42,751 nucleotides of DNA. Source: Fulvivirga sp. M361 (GTDB taxonomy: Bacteria > Bacteroidota > Bacteroidia > Cytophagales > Cyclobacteriaceae). Every line of letters begins with the position of its first letter. The first letter of the stretch is position 1. The stretch spans positions 1 to 42,751 of the forward strand of contig NZ_VKDC01000020.1 in assembly GCF_007097395.1 (NCBI RefSeq), in the 5' to 3' direction. Positions 17,103 through 26,449 of the stretch are shown in pieces. Under the pieces are notes generated by a model. The model searched no databases and was not told the origin of the DNA. It saw only the letters and a program-made list of their open reading frames with translations. The position numbers and the translations under genes were made by a program.

Positions 17103-18689
17103 ATGGCTGGAGGAAAAGAAACCCCACGGCAGAAGATGATCGGGATGATGTATCTCGTACTAACAGCGCTACTTGCGCTACAGGTTAGTAACGCGGTACT
17201 CGAGAAGTTCGTCTTCATCGATAAAGCCCTGAATACGCAAGCCAGAGTGGTTGAGAAGCAAAATAGTAAACTTATTGCCGGGATAGAGGCGGAAGTTTCT
17301 AAAAAGGGTAAAAGAGACGCAGATATGAAGGCCTTAAATAAGGCCAAAGATGTCCGGAATTCGACGATTGAATTAATGGATTACCTGGGTAAGACACGCG
17401 AAACTATGGCGGAAATTACCGGAGGGTATGACGAAAATGAGCAGTTAGTAGGAGCCAAAGACTATGATATAGTGGGTAACTATATGGTTCAAAAGCCTAA
17501 TGGTAAGGAACTACAGGACAAGTTAAATGCTTATGCACAAAAGCTATCAAAATTAACTGGTGGTGACTTTGAGCCATTAGCGAAAGATGCTGATCAGTTG
17601 GATATAGCAAAGAATGATCCTAATCAAAAGAATAAGTCTTTTGCGGAATATTACTTTGGCAATACGCCTACAGCTGCTGGTATGGCTACCATTAGCCACC
17701 TGGAAACGGAGGTATTAAATTATGAAGCTCGTGCATTGGGCAATCTGGCCAGTGAGGTGGGAGCTAAGGACGTTGAATTCGACAAAGTGGTTCCTTTGGT
17801 AAGACCAGCATCTAACACAGTTGCTTCAGGAGGTAAATTTGAAGCCCAGTTATTTATAACTGCCGCTGCTTCCGGTACCAACCCGGTGTTTATGTATAAC
17901 AATAAGACAATACCAACCGAAACGACAGAGAATGGTATTAAATATGGTAAGATAGAATTTACAGCGTCGGCGTCCAAGTATGATCCTAAAACTCTGACTG
18001 CACCGGCAAGTTTTGAAGCGGAAATTGAGCTAAATGATTCTACATACAAGATCAAACATGATTATTTCGTAGTTAAACCTGTTATACAGGTTCGCTCTGC
18101 TGCATTGTCCGCACTTTACATGAATTGCGGTAATGAATTGGATATTCAGGTTCCGGCTTTAGGTACTGCTTATAATCCTTCATTTTCTTCTAAAGAAGCT
18201 TCCGTAGTGAAAGGCAATAGAACCGGACTGGTAACCGTTATACCAAAAGGCAGAAGTAAAGTTAAGTTAAGAGTTAGCAATGCAGGTAGCGCATTAGGTA
18301 CTGAAACATTCGATGTGAAAAAGGTGCCTGCCCCTTTAATCGAGATAACAGCCAGAGGTAAGAAGGTTGATTACGAAAAGGGGGTTGCTTCAGCATCACT
18401 CACAACTTTGAAAGTAAGTGCAAAAGCGGAAGAGAACTTTCAAAGAGAAGTGCCTAATGATGCGCGATACAGAGTAAGAAAAATAAGTGTAAAACTGGCC
18501 AGATCAGGTCGGCAGATCAAAGCACAGGACTTCAGTTCAGAAAACGTCGATCTAAGGTCATGGAGAAGTTTGTATCGAAAAGGTGATAACTTAATTGTTA
18601 AGATAGAAAGAGTAACGAGAAGGACGTATCAGGGAGAGAGCGAAAGATCGGTTCCTGCCACGACCATCTACAGTATTCCAATTAATTAA
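17103..18689 (+). CDS. gldM: Gliding motility / T9SS motor protein GldM (PorM)
   Basis: Partner of GldL. One N-terminal membrane helix crosses the inner membrane and a long periplasmic stalk transmits motor rotation to the GldK/GldN ring. 528 residues from ATG 17103. The N-terminus is strongly conserved (KETPRQKMIGMMYLVLTALLAL), with R9 immediately before the helix; the equivalent arginine pairs with a GldL glutamate in known motors. After the helix come a helical bundle domain (about 35-215) and beta-rich Ig-like domains (about 220-528), the order expected for GldM/PorM. Two cysteines are unremarkable. Short spacing to gldL and gldN indicates one operon. Confidence 0.97.
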   Translation: MAGGKETPRQKMIGMMYLVLTALLALQVSNAVLEKFVFIDKALNTQARVVEKQNSKLIAGIEAEVSKKGKRDADMKALNKAKDVRNSTIELMDYLGKTRETMAEITGGYDENEQLVGAKDYDIVGNYMVQKPNGKELQDKLNAYAQKLSKLTGGDFEPLAKDADQLDIAKNDPNQKNKSFAEYYFGNTPTAAGMATISHLETEVLNYEARALGNLASEVGAKDVEFDKVVPLVRPASNTVASGGKFEAQLFITAAASGTNPVFMYNNKTIPTETTENGIKYGKIEFTASASKYDPKTLTAPASFEAEIELNDSTYKIKHDYFVVKPVIQVRSAALSALYMNCGNELDIQVPALGTAYNPSFSSKEASVVKGNRTGLVTVIPKGRSKVKLRVSNAGSALGTETFDVKKVPAPLIEITARGKKVDYEKGVASASLTTLKVSAKAEENFQREVPNDARYRVRKISVKLARSGRQIKAQDFSSENVDLRSWRSLYRKGDNLIVKIERVTRRTYQGESERSVPATTIYSIPIN

Positions 18690-18700
18690 GGAAGTGAGTA

Positions 18701-19603
18701 ATGGCTAATGTAAGGAAATTTGTTTTAGTTGTCTTAGTAGTGATAATCGCTGCACCGGCATTTGCTCAGTTGAGTGAGCTGGATCAGTATAACCCTAATT
18801 CTATTGAACCCATTGCTCGGTATGAGCACCTTTTCAAAAGAAGGGTGTGGCGTACAATAGATCTTAAGGAGAAGCAAAATAAGGGCTTCTTTGCAAGAGG
18901 CGGTGAGATCACGCTATTTATGTTGAATGCGATTAATTCAGGAGAATTATCGGATATCTATGTAAATGATTCTTTAACAACCAAAATGTCCAAGGATGAA
19001 TTCCTGAAAAGATTGGTTTATCAGGAAGGATTGGAAATTGAAGCTTGGGAAGCTGGTATCGAATATTATGAAGGAGACCAGGTTTCTTACAACGGGACTG
19101 TTTACTCGGCTATATTTGACGAAGTAACTTCCATTCCTTCTGAGACACCTGATGATTGGGAAGAAACACCTGGTGTGGGTTCAGCAGTGTTGTTTTTGCC
19201 TCGACAGATCAGTAAGTTGAGGATTATGGAGGATGTGATTTTTGACAAAAGAAGATCCAGACTTTATCATAAGATCCAATCTATTCAACTGTTGATCCCT
19301 GGATCAGAAACGCTTGATCAGGTTGAGTTACCATTGGCTGTTTTCAAATACAAAGATTTACATAAGCTATTCAAGGAAAATCCTGCTACTGCCATTTGGA
19401 TAAATCGTTATAACATAGCAGAGAATAAGAACTTTGCAGATGCTTTCCAATTAAGACTCTTTAGGGCTTCTTTGTTCAAGTTTAATAACCCTGAAGATAA
19501 CCCTATCATCGATATGTATAAGAACCGAATAGAGGCGGTAATGGCTTCTGAGTGGTGGGAAATGGAGTTAATGGAAAAAGAGCATAACCTGTGGGAATTC
19601 TAG
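18701..19603 (+). CDS. gldN: Gliding motility / T9SS ring protein GldN (PorN) with an inserted carbohydrate-binding-like segment
   Basis: Periplasmic partner of GldK in the T9SS ring. 300 residues with a signal peptide ending APAFAQ (about residue 23). The family blocks FKRRVWRTIDLKEKQN (46-60), the MSKDEFLKRLVY stretch (97-107) and MEDVIFDKRRSRLY (176-189) are present. Between the last two lies an extra segment, about 114-155, with the pattern W116-x5-Y122-x2-G125-D126-x-V128-x-Y130-x-G132-x2-Y135-x-A137 ... P146 ... W153. That pattern resembles chitin-binding CBM5/12 domains and is not part of the GldN fold as I know it. The gene ends 47 nt before a bidirectional terminator shared with convergent uvrC. 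Confidence 0.95.
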   Translation: MANVRKFVLVVLVVIIAAPAFAQLSELDQYNPNSIEPIARYEHLFKRRVWRTIDLKEKQNKGFFARGGEITLFMLNAINSGELSDIYVNDSLTTKMSKDEFLKRLVYQEGLEIEAWEAGIEYYEGDQVSYNGTVYSAIFDEVTSIPSETPDDWEETPGVGSAVLFLPRQISKLRIMEDVIFDKRRSRLYHKIQSIQLLIPGSETLDQVELPLAVFKYKDLHKLFKENPATAIWINRYNIAENKNFADAFQLRLFRASLFKFNNPEDNPIIDMYKNRIEAVMASEWWEMELMEKEHNLWEF

Positions 19604-19649
19604 TGTAAAAGAAAAAATATTAGACGAACTACAACAGTTTATAATACTT

Positions 19650-19676
19650 AAAAGGGGGATTTTATCCTCCTTTTTT
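19650..19676. terminator. Bidirectional terminator between gldN and uvrC
   Basis: A 10-bp stem (19650-19659 with 19665-19674, one G-U pair) with a 5-nt loop, followed by a T-run on the plus strand. On the minus strand the same hairpin ends in TTTTAAG. It overlaps the last codons and stop of uvrC, so it closes both convergent transcription units. Confidence 0.7.
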
Positions 19677-21464
19677 ATTTTTCAGATGATCAAAGATCAA
19701 TTGTGCTTTAGTTTGACCCACAGTATTGATCAGTTCCTCAATGCTGGCCTGTTTTACTTTGGCAATGGATTTGAACTTTTGTAGGAGTTGGTCGGCTGTT
19801 GTAACGCCTATCCCCTGGATCTCTTCCAGTTCCGTTTTGAATGTGTTACTACTGCGTTTCGTTCTATGAAATGTAATGGCAAAACGATGTGCTTCATCCC
19901 TGATCCTTTGGAGCAGCATAAGAGAAGAGGATTTTTTATGAATGTGTAACGGGTAGGTATCTTCGGGGTAATATATTTCCTCGAGTCTTTTTGCAATACC
20001 TATTATAGGTATTCTGCCATAAAGAGATAACTCTTTTAATGCCTCACAGGCGCTACTTAGCTGACCTTTGCCTCCATCAATGACGATCAGTTTGGGAAGC
20101 GCCAGATTTTCCTCTAGTAGTCGCTTATACCTTCTTCCAACAATTTCTTTCATAGAAGCAAAATCATCGGGTCCGACGACGGTTTTAATATTATAATGTC
20201 GGTATTCTTTTTTGGCAGCTTTACCATCCTTGAAACAGACCATTGAAGCAACAGGGTTAGTTCCTTGCAGGTTACTGTTGTCAAAGCACTCGATGTGATC
20301 TGGTATTTGCGTTAGCTTTAGATCAGATTGAAGTTGAATGAGTATTTCATTCTTTTGTTTTTTTGGTGCGGCATGTGATATCCTGTCTTTCTTATATTCT
20401 AAGGCATTTTTCAAAGATAATGCCACTAGCTTTTTCTTGTCACCAATCTTAGGAACCATTACTTCCAATTCTTCGTCAAGGTCGAACTTTATGTTGGAGA
20501 AGATAATAGCATTGTCACTATCATGTCTGTTCCTAAGCTCAAAAGCTACGTAGCTTAATACGTCCTGATCGGACTCATCACCCTGCTTTTTTACTTCTAC
20601 TGTTCGGGCCAGTATAATGGCCCCATTTTTAATTCTCAGATAGTTGATAATAACTAATCTGGAATCGTCTGCAGCAATGGTAAACACATCGACATCCGTG
20701 AGTTTTGGATTAACAATGGTTGATTTGATTTGGAATTTAGTAAGCAGATCGAGTTTTTCTTTATAGCGCTGTGCTAATTCAAACTCCATGTTGGTAGCCG
20801 CTGATTTCATATGATCAGTGAAATGACGTGATACAACAGAGAGATTTCCTTTAAGGATATCCCTGGCTTGCTCTATTTCACCTAAATAGTCTGCTTCTTG
20901 TTGCAGGTTTTCACAAGGTCCCAGGCAATTGCCAATATGATATTCCAGGCAGATCTTGAATTTTCCGTTGAGTATATTTTTTTCAGAAAGATTGAGCTTG
21001 CATGTCCGGATAGTGTATAACTTTCTAATAAGATCCAACACACTTTTCATGGCAACTACGCTGGTATAAGGTCCAAAATATTCTCCATTGGAGGGGTCAT
21101 ATTTACGTGTTGATATTATCCTTGGAAAGCGCTCTTTAAGGATACATATGTAAGGGAAGGTTTTATCATCTTTTAAGAGAATGTTATACTTGGGTTGATT
21201 CGCTTTTATTAAGTTATTTTCTAACAGTAACGCGTCAAATTCGCTGTTAGCGATGGCAAATTCTATTTGTTCGATTTCCTCGACTAATTTGCGTGTCTTG
21301 CGATTAACATTATAGGTTTTAGTAAAATAGCTCGCTACTCTCTTTTTGATATTTTTTGCCTTGCCGACATATATGAGTGTGTCCGTTTTATCAAAAAACT
21401 TGTATATGCCAGGGTCAGAGGGTAGATGACTTCTCTGATCGATAGCAAAACGCGAACCTTTCAT
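19662..21464 (-). CDS. uvrC: Excinuclease ABC subunit C
   Basis: Dual-incision nuclease of nucleotide excision repair. 600 residues from ATG 21464. An N-terminal GIY-YIG nuclease domain (GIYKFFDK...IYVGKAKNIKKRV, about 18-45) makes the 3' cut; a UVR motif (about 205-240) contacts UvrB; the RNase H-like domain has ECFDNSNLQG and VIDGGKGQLSSA with catalytic acidic residues for the 5' cut; the tail carries helix-hairpin-helix elements (IQGIGVTTADQLLQKFKS). It lies 11 nt after the PBP1A gene in the minus-strand unit sprE-pbp1A-uvrC, convergent with gldN. Confidence 0.97.
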   Translation of the reverse strand: MKGSRFAIDQRSHLPSDPGIYKFFDKTDTLIYVGKAKNIKKRVASYFTKTYNVNRKTRKLVEEIEQIEFAIANSEFDALLLENNLIKANQPKYNILLKDDKTFPYICILKERFPRIISTRKYDPSNGEYFGPYTSVVAMKSVLDLIRKLYTIRTCKLNLSEKNILNGKFKICLEYHIGNCLGPCENLQQEADYLGEIEQARDILKGNLSVVSRHFTDHMKSAATNMEFELAQRYKEKLDLLTKFQIKSTIVNPKLTDVDVFTIAADDSRLVIINYLRIKNGAIILARTVEVKKQGDESDQDVLSYVAFELRNRHDSDNAIIFSNIKFDLDEELEVMVPKIGDKKKLVALSLKNALEYKKDRISHAAPKKQKNEILIQLQSDLKLTQIPDHIECFDNSNLQGTNPVASMVCFKDGKAAKKEYRHYNIKTVVGPDDFASMKEIVGRRYKRLLEENLALPKLIVIDGGKGQLSSACEALKELSLYGRIPIIGIAKRLEEIYYPEDTYPLHIHKKSSSLMLLQRIRDEAHRFAITFHRTKRSSNTFKTELEEIQGIGVTTADQLLQKFKSIAKVKQASIEELINTVGQTKAQLIFDHLKNKKGG

Positions 21465-21475
21465 GTGAGCGTTTT

Positions 21476-23770
21476 CTATTGATGATCGTTCGGGTCCCAG
21501 GCTGGCTGTGTTACTACAGTGCTGTCAGACAGATCTTCTGTTTTGTATTTACTGCAATCAAGCACTACATCTATACCTTTAATCGGGGTTTGAAATCTGC
21601 CTTTCTCATAACCAAGTGCTTCATCTGCATATATATTGGTCATGTATTTGCTCCAGATCGGTCTTGCAGTACGTCCACCTTGTCCGTCATACCATCGTTC
21701 AAAATGTATACTTCGTTCATCACCTCCTACCCAGATGCCTGTTACCAGATCCTTTGTTACTCCCATATACCAGCCATCGCTGGCATTATTAGTGGTTCCC
21801 GTTTTACCTCCTATGTCATTATCCAACTTTAGGTCGATAGGGAGGCCTCTTGAAGTGCCGCCTTCTTCTTCTACTCCACCTTTTAACATATATAACATTT
21901 TATAGGCTGTTTGTTCACTGATAGCTTGCCGGGTTTCCGGTACCCAGGTAGCGATGACATTACCATTCTTATCTTCTATTCTACTGATGAAATAAGGGCG
22001 TGTGTATATCCCAAGGTTGGCAAACGTGCCATAAGCACCAACGAGTTCAAAAACGGATACATCGTTTACCCCTAAGGCTAGCGAAGGGACAGCTTCCAGG
22101 TTACTTTCAATCCCGACTCGCTTTGCGAAGTTGACAACGTTTTCGGGTTTTACTTCTTTCATCAGGTGCGCCGTGATCGTATTAACCGACCTGGCCATGC
22201 CCTGGCGTATCGTCATCTTTTCGCCTGTTCCATAGGTGCCGTCTGAATTGGGTGGTGACCACGTGCCCCCTGGCACAGGTATGGTCACCATACCATCTAC
22301 CACTTCGTAACATGGAGGATAACCTTGCTCAATAGCCGTTCCATAAACGAAGGATTTGAAGGTTGAGCCTGGTTGCCTCTTCCCTTGTCTTACATGATCA
22401 TATTTGAAATACTTGTGATTAATACCTCCTACCCATGCTTTGATGTGGCCGGTACGTGGATCCATAGACATCATACCAGTGTGAAGAAAATGCTTGTAGT
22501 ATTTTATTGAATCCAGCGGACTCATTACAGTATCTTTCTCTCCTTCCCAACTGAAAATCTTCATAGGTTTTGCGAGGTTCATTATAATTTTAATAGAATC
22601 TGATTCCCTGCCATATTTCTCTACCAGTTTTCGATAGTGCGGTGTTCTTTTAAAGCTTGTATACAGGAAGTTATTGATAACCTGCCCTTCTTCGTTGCGC
22701 CATGGTTCCCTGCCTTTCCAGCTTTCATTAAATCTTTTTTGCAACTCTGACATATGGTCTACCACAGCTTTTTCTGCATATTCCTGCATTCGACTGTCGA
22801 TAGTGGTATAAATCTTTAAACCATCCTCCCATAAATCATAGTCGTTCTCTTTGCACCATGACATGAGCGTACCTTTGATCACACTTCTAAAATAAGTGGC
22901 TAACCCTGTGTTTTGATTTGTTACTTCATAATTTGAAAGGTCGATCGGGAGCTCCTTCAATGAATCAACGTCAATAATATCAACATTACCAAAGCGATGG
23001 AGTTTGTTCAGGACCTCATTCCTTTTTGTTAAAGACCGATCATAGTTTATGATCGGATTAAAAGCTGTATTTCCCTGGAGCAGGCCAATCAGGACCGCGG
23101 ACTCCTGGTAATTTAAGCTATCAGTGGCCTTTCCAAAGTAAGTCTCTGCGGCAGATTTTATGCCAAAAGCGTTGTTGCCAAAGGGTACTGTATTCAGGTA
23201 CATGGCTATGATTTCCTTCTTAGTAAAATTACTTTCCAGTTGTACTGAAATTATCCATTCTTTGGTTTTAATGATCAGTTGCCGGAGGCCTGGTACACTG
23301 AGTAGCTTACCATCAGTCTCAGTCATTCCTTTGAAAAGGTTTTCCGCCAGTTGCATAGTTATGGTACTCCCCCCTCCGGCGTAATTGAAAGTTAATACAC
23401 CTTTGGCAGCTCTAAGTAATCCAATAAAATCAATTCCGGAATGCTGATAAAACCTATGATCCTCTGAAGACAGCAATGTGGTAACGAGTTCATCTGAAAG
23501 CTCTTCATAGCTGGCTTGTAGCCTGTTATAACGATAATATCGGCCGAGAGAAACCCCATCCGCAGAGATCAATTCAGAAGATAAGTCATTTTCTGGATTT
23601 TCCAGCGCTTTAAGGCTTGGCATCCCGCCGTAAAGTCCAAATACATTATTGCTTACAGTATACACGTATACAGGTACCAGGATGAGGGCGCAAAAAATAA
23701 AAGCCCACAAAACCTTCGTACCAATTTTAAACCATTTACTGCGTTGGTTCAATTTATCTTTAAGACCCAT
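21476..23770 (-). CDS. Bifunctional penicillin-binding protein 1A
   Basis: Polymerises lipid II glycan strands and cross-links them in the periplasm. I start at ATG 23770 (764 residues); a TTG at 23788 would add six. One membrane anchor lies near residues 18-40. The glycosyltransferase 51 domain has SSEDHRFYQHSG with catalytic E103. The transpeptidase domain has the active-site STFK (S469, K472), SVN (528-530) and KTGTT (656-658), all intact. The start codon overlaps the end of the upstream sprE/porW-like gene by 11 nt (ATGGGTCTTAA), which suggests translational coupling. uvrC follows after 11 nt. Confidence 0.95.
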   Translation of the reverse strand: MGLKDKLNQRSKWFKIGTKVLWAFIFCALILVPVYVYTVSNNVFGLYGGMPSLKALENPENDLSSELISADGVSLGRYYRYNRLQASYEELSDELVTTLLSSEDHRFYQHSGIDFIGLLRAAKGVLTFNYAGGGSTITMQLAENLFKGMTETDGKLLSVPGLRQLIIKTKEWIISVQLESNFTKKEIIAMYLNTVPFGNNAFGIKSAAETYFGKATDSLNYQESAVLIGLLQGNTAFNPIINYDRSLTKRNEVLNKLHRFGNVDIIDVDSLKELPIDLSNYEVTNQNTGLATYFRSVIKGTLMSWCKENDYDLWEDGLKIYTTIDSRMQEYAEKAVVDHMSELQKRFNESWKGREPWRNEEGQVINNFLYTSFKRTPHYRKLVEKYGRESDSIKIIMNLAKPMKIFSWEGEKDTVMSPLDSIKYYKHFLHTGMMSMDPRTGHIKAWVGGINHKYFKYDHVRQGKRQPGSTFKSFVYGTAIEQGYPPCYEVVDGMVTIPVPGGTWSPPNSDGTYGTGEKMTIRQGMARSVNTITAHLMKEVKPENVVNFAKRVGIESNLEAVPSLALGVNDVSVFELVGAYGTFANLGIYTRPYFISRIEDKNGNVIATWVPETRQAISEQTAYKMLYMLKGGVEEEGGTSRGLPIDLKLDNDIGGKTGTTNNASDGWYMGVTKDLVTGIWVGGDERSIHFERWYDGQGGRTARPIWSKYMTNIYADEALGYEKGRFQTPIKGIDVVLDCSKYKTEDLSDSTVVTQPAWDPNDHQ

Positions 23771-26327
23771 TGGTATAGTTCTTTTCAAAAAATTTCAGGT
23801 AGGATTCGGGATCCTTACTATCGTAAAAAATATTGAAGTTACTCTTCGTTAATACAAATTTAAAGAATTTTGAATTTAAACCGTTTTCAGTTATCGGGTC
23901 TGCATCCATATATTTCTTGTAGTAACCAAATGCTGAAGCTTTATCTTCAAAATCCTGCACCATTACCATTACATACTTATCATTTAGGATTAATGAACTT
24001 GTACGTAAGTTCTGTTCTTTAAAGTTCTCGTTATTGTAACCTTCAATTTTTCGACTTATATCATCGATCAATTTTTTATCCGCTTCAAAAATGAGTACGA
24101 AATAGTGATTTTCTTCGAAGTACTTAATGTATTCCGTGCCAATAATTCTACGCTGCCTTTCCTGGTAAGATCGTGAGGATTCCAGCAATTCGCTGGCATA
24201 TGGCGTAATGTCTGCATCAGGGTTTTTTTCAACAAATTCAGTGAGTTGATATTGATAAAGGTTGATATCATCTGTTTTTCCAGTGATCAATATCTGTAAT
24301 AACCTTAGCCTGGGCGAGAACACAGTTTCCGGATAATCTTTTAATCCGGAGTCTAAAATCAGCAATGCGGAATCATATTGCTCTTCTTCAAAAGCTTTGT
24401 ATGCCTTTTTGTAAAGCTTTTTAAGTAATTCATTTGATGCTGTACTTTCTTCCGTATAATTCGGGTTTATCACAAGTTTAGCATATGTGCTGTTAGGATA
24501 CTTTTCAACCAATAGACTTTCATAGGCATGGTATTTTTCATCGTTCAGGTCTTTATATATCAGATAAAGTTGATAGAGAACCTCGGGTTCGTATTCTGTG
24601 TCCGGAAAGCGATTTAACAAAGACTCAAAGGCTTCAATAGCATTTTCATTTTCTTCCAGGTTATACTTATAAATATTTCCGATCTTGTAAAGCGCATTTT
24701 CTATCAGGTTCAATGCAGCTTGTTGCGCTTCCTCTGTAAAGGGGATCTGACTGAACATAACATCGGCAGCTGAAGTAGCATTTTCTGCAGGAGCGCCGTT
24801 TTCACCAGAGGCGACGGGACCAGATCCAGGTGTGGCAGTAGACTCAGTTTGTTGTTCTTCTTTTTGTATGGATTCTTTGTCAGAGCGACGCCAATTGTCT
24901 TCTAACGGGCGGTCTCCCCAAATTCTTTTGAATTCTGATTGACCTAAGGCGACTGCTGAAGCATTTCCAAAGTACCATCCCACACTGCTGATTCCTGTGG
25001 CGTCATTGAATGCGCTGGCCCTGGCTCTTCGTTCCTGCTTCCGGATCTTTTGTTCTGCTAACCTTTTTTGTAGTGCTTCTTCTTCCAGTATGCGATCAAT
25101 CGTTTCCCTTATTTCCACACTATCCAACTGGGCCAGCGCTAACAGACTATCTTGTTCCTGGATAGTATTTAATTGCTCAACAAAATCCGCAAGAATTTCC
25201 TGTCGGGCTTTAATTTTATCATAATTCTCGTAATCTTCCGGAAGTGATGTGACCGTGCTATCATAATAAGCCTTAGCGAGTTCATATTTGCTCAGACTGT
25301 CATAATAAATGATGCCAAGTTTCAAATAAGATTGTCCCTTTTGCCTCGGTTTGGAGCCAGGCTCAAGTAAGGAGGCTTTATAATGCTCTATCGCCTTATC
25401 AAGGTTGTTTTGCTTCATTTCGAATTCACCCATTTCATAATAAATGCGATCCTTAAATTCCCGGTTCTTTTTATCACTAAGAAGTTTTTCGAAAAGTCTT
25501 CGTGTAGCGCGAACATCTTTCGTTTTTCCTATTTCTGCTACCTGGGCCATATTCAGCCTCGCATAGAAATCAAGTTCATAGGCAGGATTACTTGCAATAC
25601 ATTTTTTGTAGTAATTAAATGCTTCCGCTCCAAAACCCAACTTCTGATATATCTGTCCTATAATAAAATAAATGCGTCCCTTGCCATCCTTTTTCTTTAA
25701 AAGTGGAGCAGCCTTCACCAGGTTCTCTAACTCTTTATCCAGATTGCCAATTTGCTCGTAATAATAAGCACGGTTAAGGTGTAGGTATTTTTCATTGGAC
25801 CTGTTCAGATCTTCTTTTTTCAAAAAATCAGAAACGTTGACGGCATTATTGTACTCTTCGTACTCTGTAAAAGTCCGCAGCAGATGAATAAGCGCACGAT
25901 GTCGTTCATCGTCACTTTCTCCTTTTATATTAACGTATTTAAAGGTTTCGATAGCATTAACGAAATCCAGACTATAGTAGCGGGCGAGGCCCACTAATAT
26001 ATAGCTGTCATCTACCCATCTGCTGTTTTTATGCCTTTCTATGGCAATTGAAGCCTTCTTTATGACTTCTTCAGTCTGCTCTTTGTAAGATTCGGCGAGT
26101 GCCGAATCCACTTTTGGGTAGATCTTTAAAATACGGTCATAATCATTATCCCTGTTGTCCTCCAGGATCTTTTCTATTTCACGTATGCTTTCCTTAGCAT
26201 AGAAGTAAGCATTATATCGGGCAGTAGTGTTATGGTAGGTTTTACTGATAACATTTTTACGTTCGGCCGAACAGGCTGATAAAAAAAGACCGGCAATGAA
26301 AAAGATGAAAAGTTCGGAAAAGCGCAT
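23760..26327 (-). CDS. sprE: Type IX secretion periplasmic TPR lipoprotein SprE/PorW
   Basis: 855 residues from ATG 26327. The frame extends to a TTG at 26369, but that triplet lies inside the -7 box of a consensus promoter. The lipobox is FLSAC with acylated C19, followed by the family-typical start SAERKNVISKTYHNTTARYNAYFYAKESI. The body is mostly tetratricopeptide repeats (TPRs; about 30-400 and 530-720), interrupted by a basic coiled-coil-like stretch (about 400-440) and a Thr/Ala/Gly/Pro-rich low-complexity linker (about 495-530). SprE/PorW is needed for T9SS secretion and gliding and is thought to connect the PorK/N ring to the outer-membrane translocon. It sits about 4 kb from gldKLMN, convergently, and overlaps the PBP1A gene. 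Confidence 0.92.
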   Translation of the reverse strand: MRFSELFIFFIAGLFLSACSAERKNVISKTYHNTTARYNAYFYAKESIREIEKILEDNRDNDYDRILKIYPKVDSALAESYKEQTEEVIKKASIAIERHKNSRWVDDSYILVGLARYYSLDFVNAIETFKYVNIKGESDDERHRALIHLLRTFTEYEEYNNAVNVSDFLKKEDLNRSNEKYLHLNRAYYYEQIGNLDKELENLVKAAPLLKKKDGKGRIYFIIGQIYQKLGFGAEAFNYYKKCIASNPAYELDFYARLNMAQVAEIGKTKDVRATRRLFEKLLSDKKNREFKDRIYYEMGEFEMKQNNLDKAIEHYKASLLEPGSKPRQKGQSYLKLGIIYYDSLSKYELAKAYYDSTVTSLPEDYENYDKIKARQEILADFVEQLNTIQEQDSLLALAQLDSVEIRETIDRILEEEALQKRLAEQKIRKQERRARASAFNDATGISSVGWYFGNASAVALGQSEFKRIWGDRPLEDNWRRSDKESIQKEEQQTESTATPGSGPVASGENGAPAENATSAADVMFSQIPFTEEAQQAALNLIENALYKIGNIYKYNLEENENAIEAFESLLNRFPDTEYEPEVLYQLYLIYKDLNDEKYHAYESLLVEKYPNSTYAKLVINPNYTEESTASNELLKKLYKKAYKAFEEEQYDSALLILDSGLKDYPETVFSPRLRLLQILITGKTDDINLYQYQLTEFVEKNPDADITPYASELLESSRSYQERQRRIIGTEYIKYFEENHYFVLIFEADKKLIDDISRKIEGYNNENFKEQNLRTSSLILNDKYVMVMVQDFEDKASAFGYYKKYMDADPITENGLNSKFFKFVLTKSNFNIFYDSKDPESYLKFFEKNYTNGS

Positions 26328-26366
26328 ATCAGGGCCTTTTCGGCGTGATTTATTGATAATATCTAC

Positions 26367-26396
26367 CAAACGTAAAAAACAATGTAATTAATACAA
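26367..26396 (-). promoter_or_regulatory. Consensus Bacteroidota promoter for sprE/porW
   Basis: On the minus strand, TTG (complement of 26394-26396), a 19-nt spacer and TACGTTTG (complement of 26367-26374). This matches TTG-N19-TAnnTTTG exactly. Transcription would start near 26360, about 33 nt before the ATG at 26327. Confidence 0.7.
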
Positions 26397-26413
26397 TAAT
26401 AGTTTATTATATC

Positions 26414-26421
26414 TATTTTTG
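26414..26421 (+). promoter_or_regulatory. -7 box for the M23 peptidase gene
   Basis: TATTTTTG matches TAnnTTTG exactly, 29 nt before the TTG start at 26450. No TTG at the -33 distance is clear in the AT-rich sequence. With the sprE promoter, it makes this 80- to 120-nt gap a divergent promoter region. Confidence 0.45.
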
Positions 26422-26449
26422 GGCATGTAATGAATAATTCTATCACGCA

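Noticed and set aside
13948-26327. T9SS cargo proteins near the secretion genes
   Set aside because: None of the proteins in the window shows a recognisable T9SS C-terminal sorting domain.
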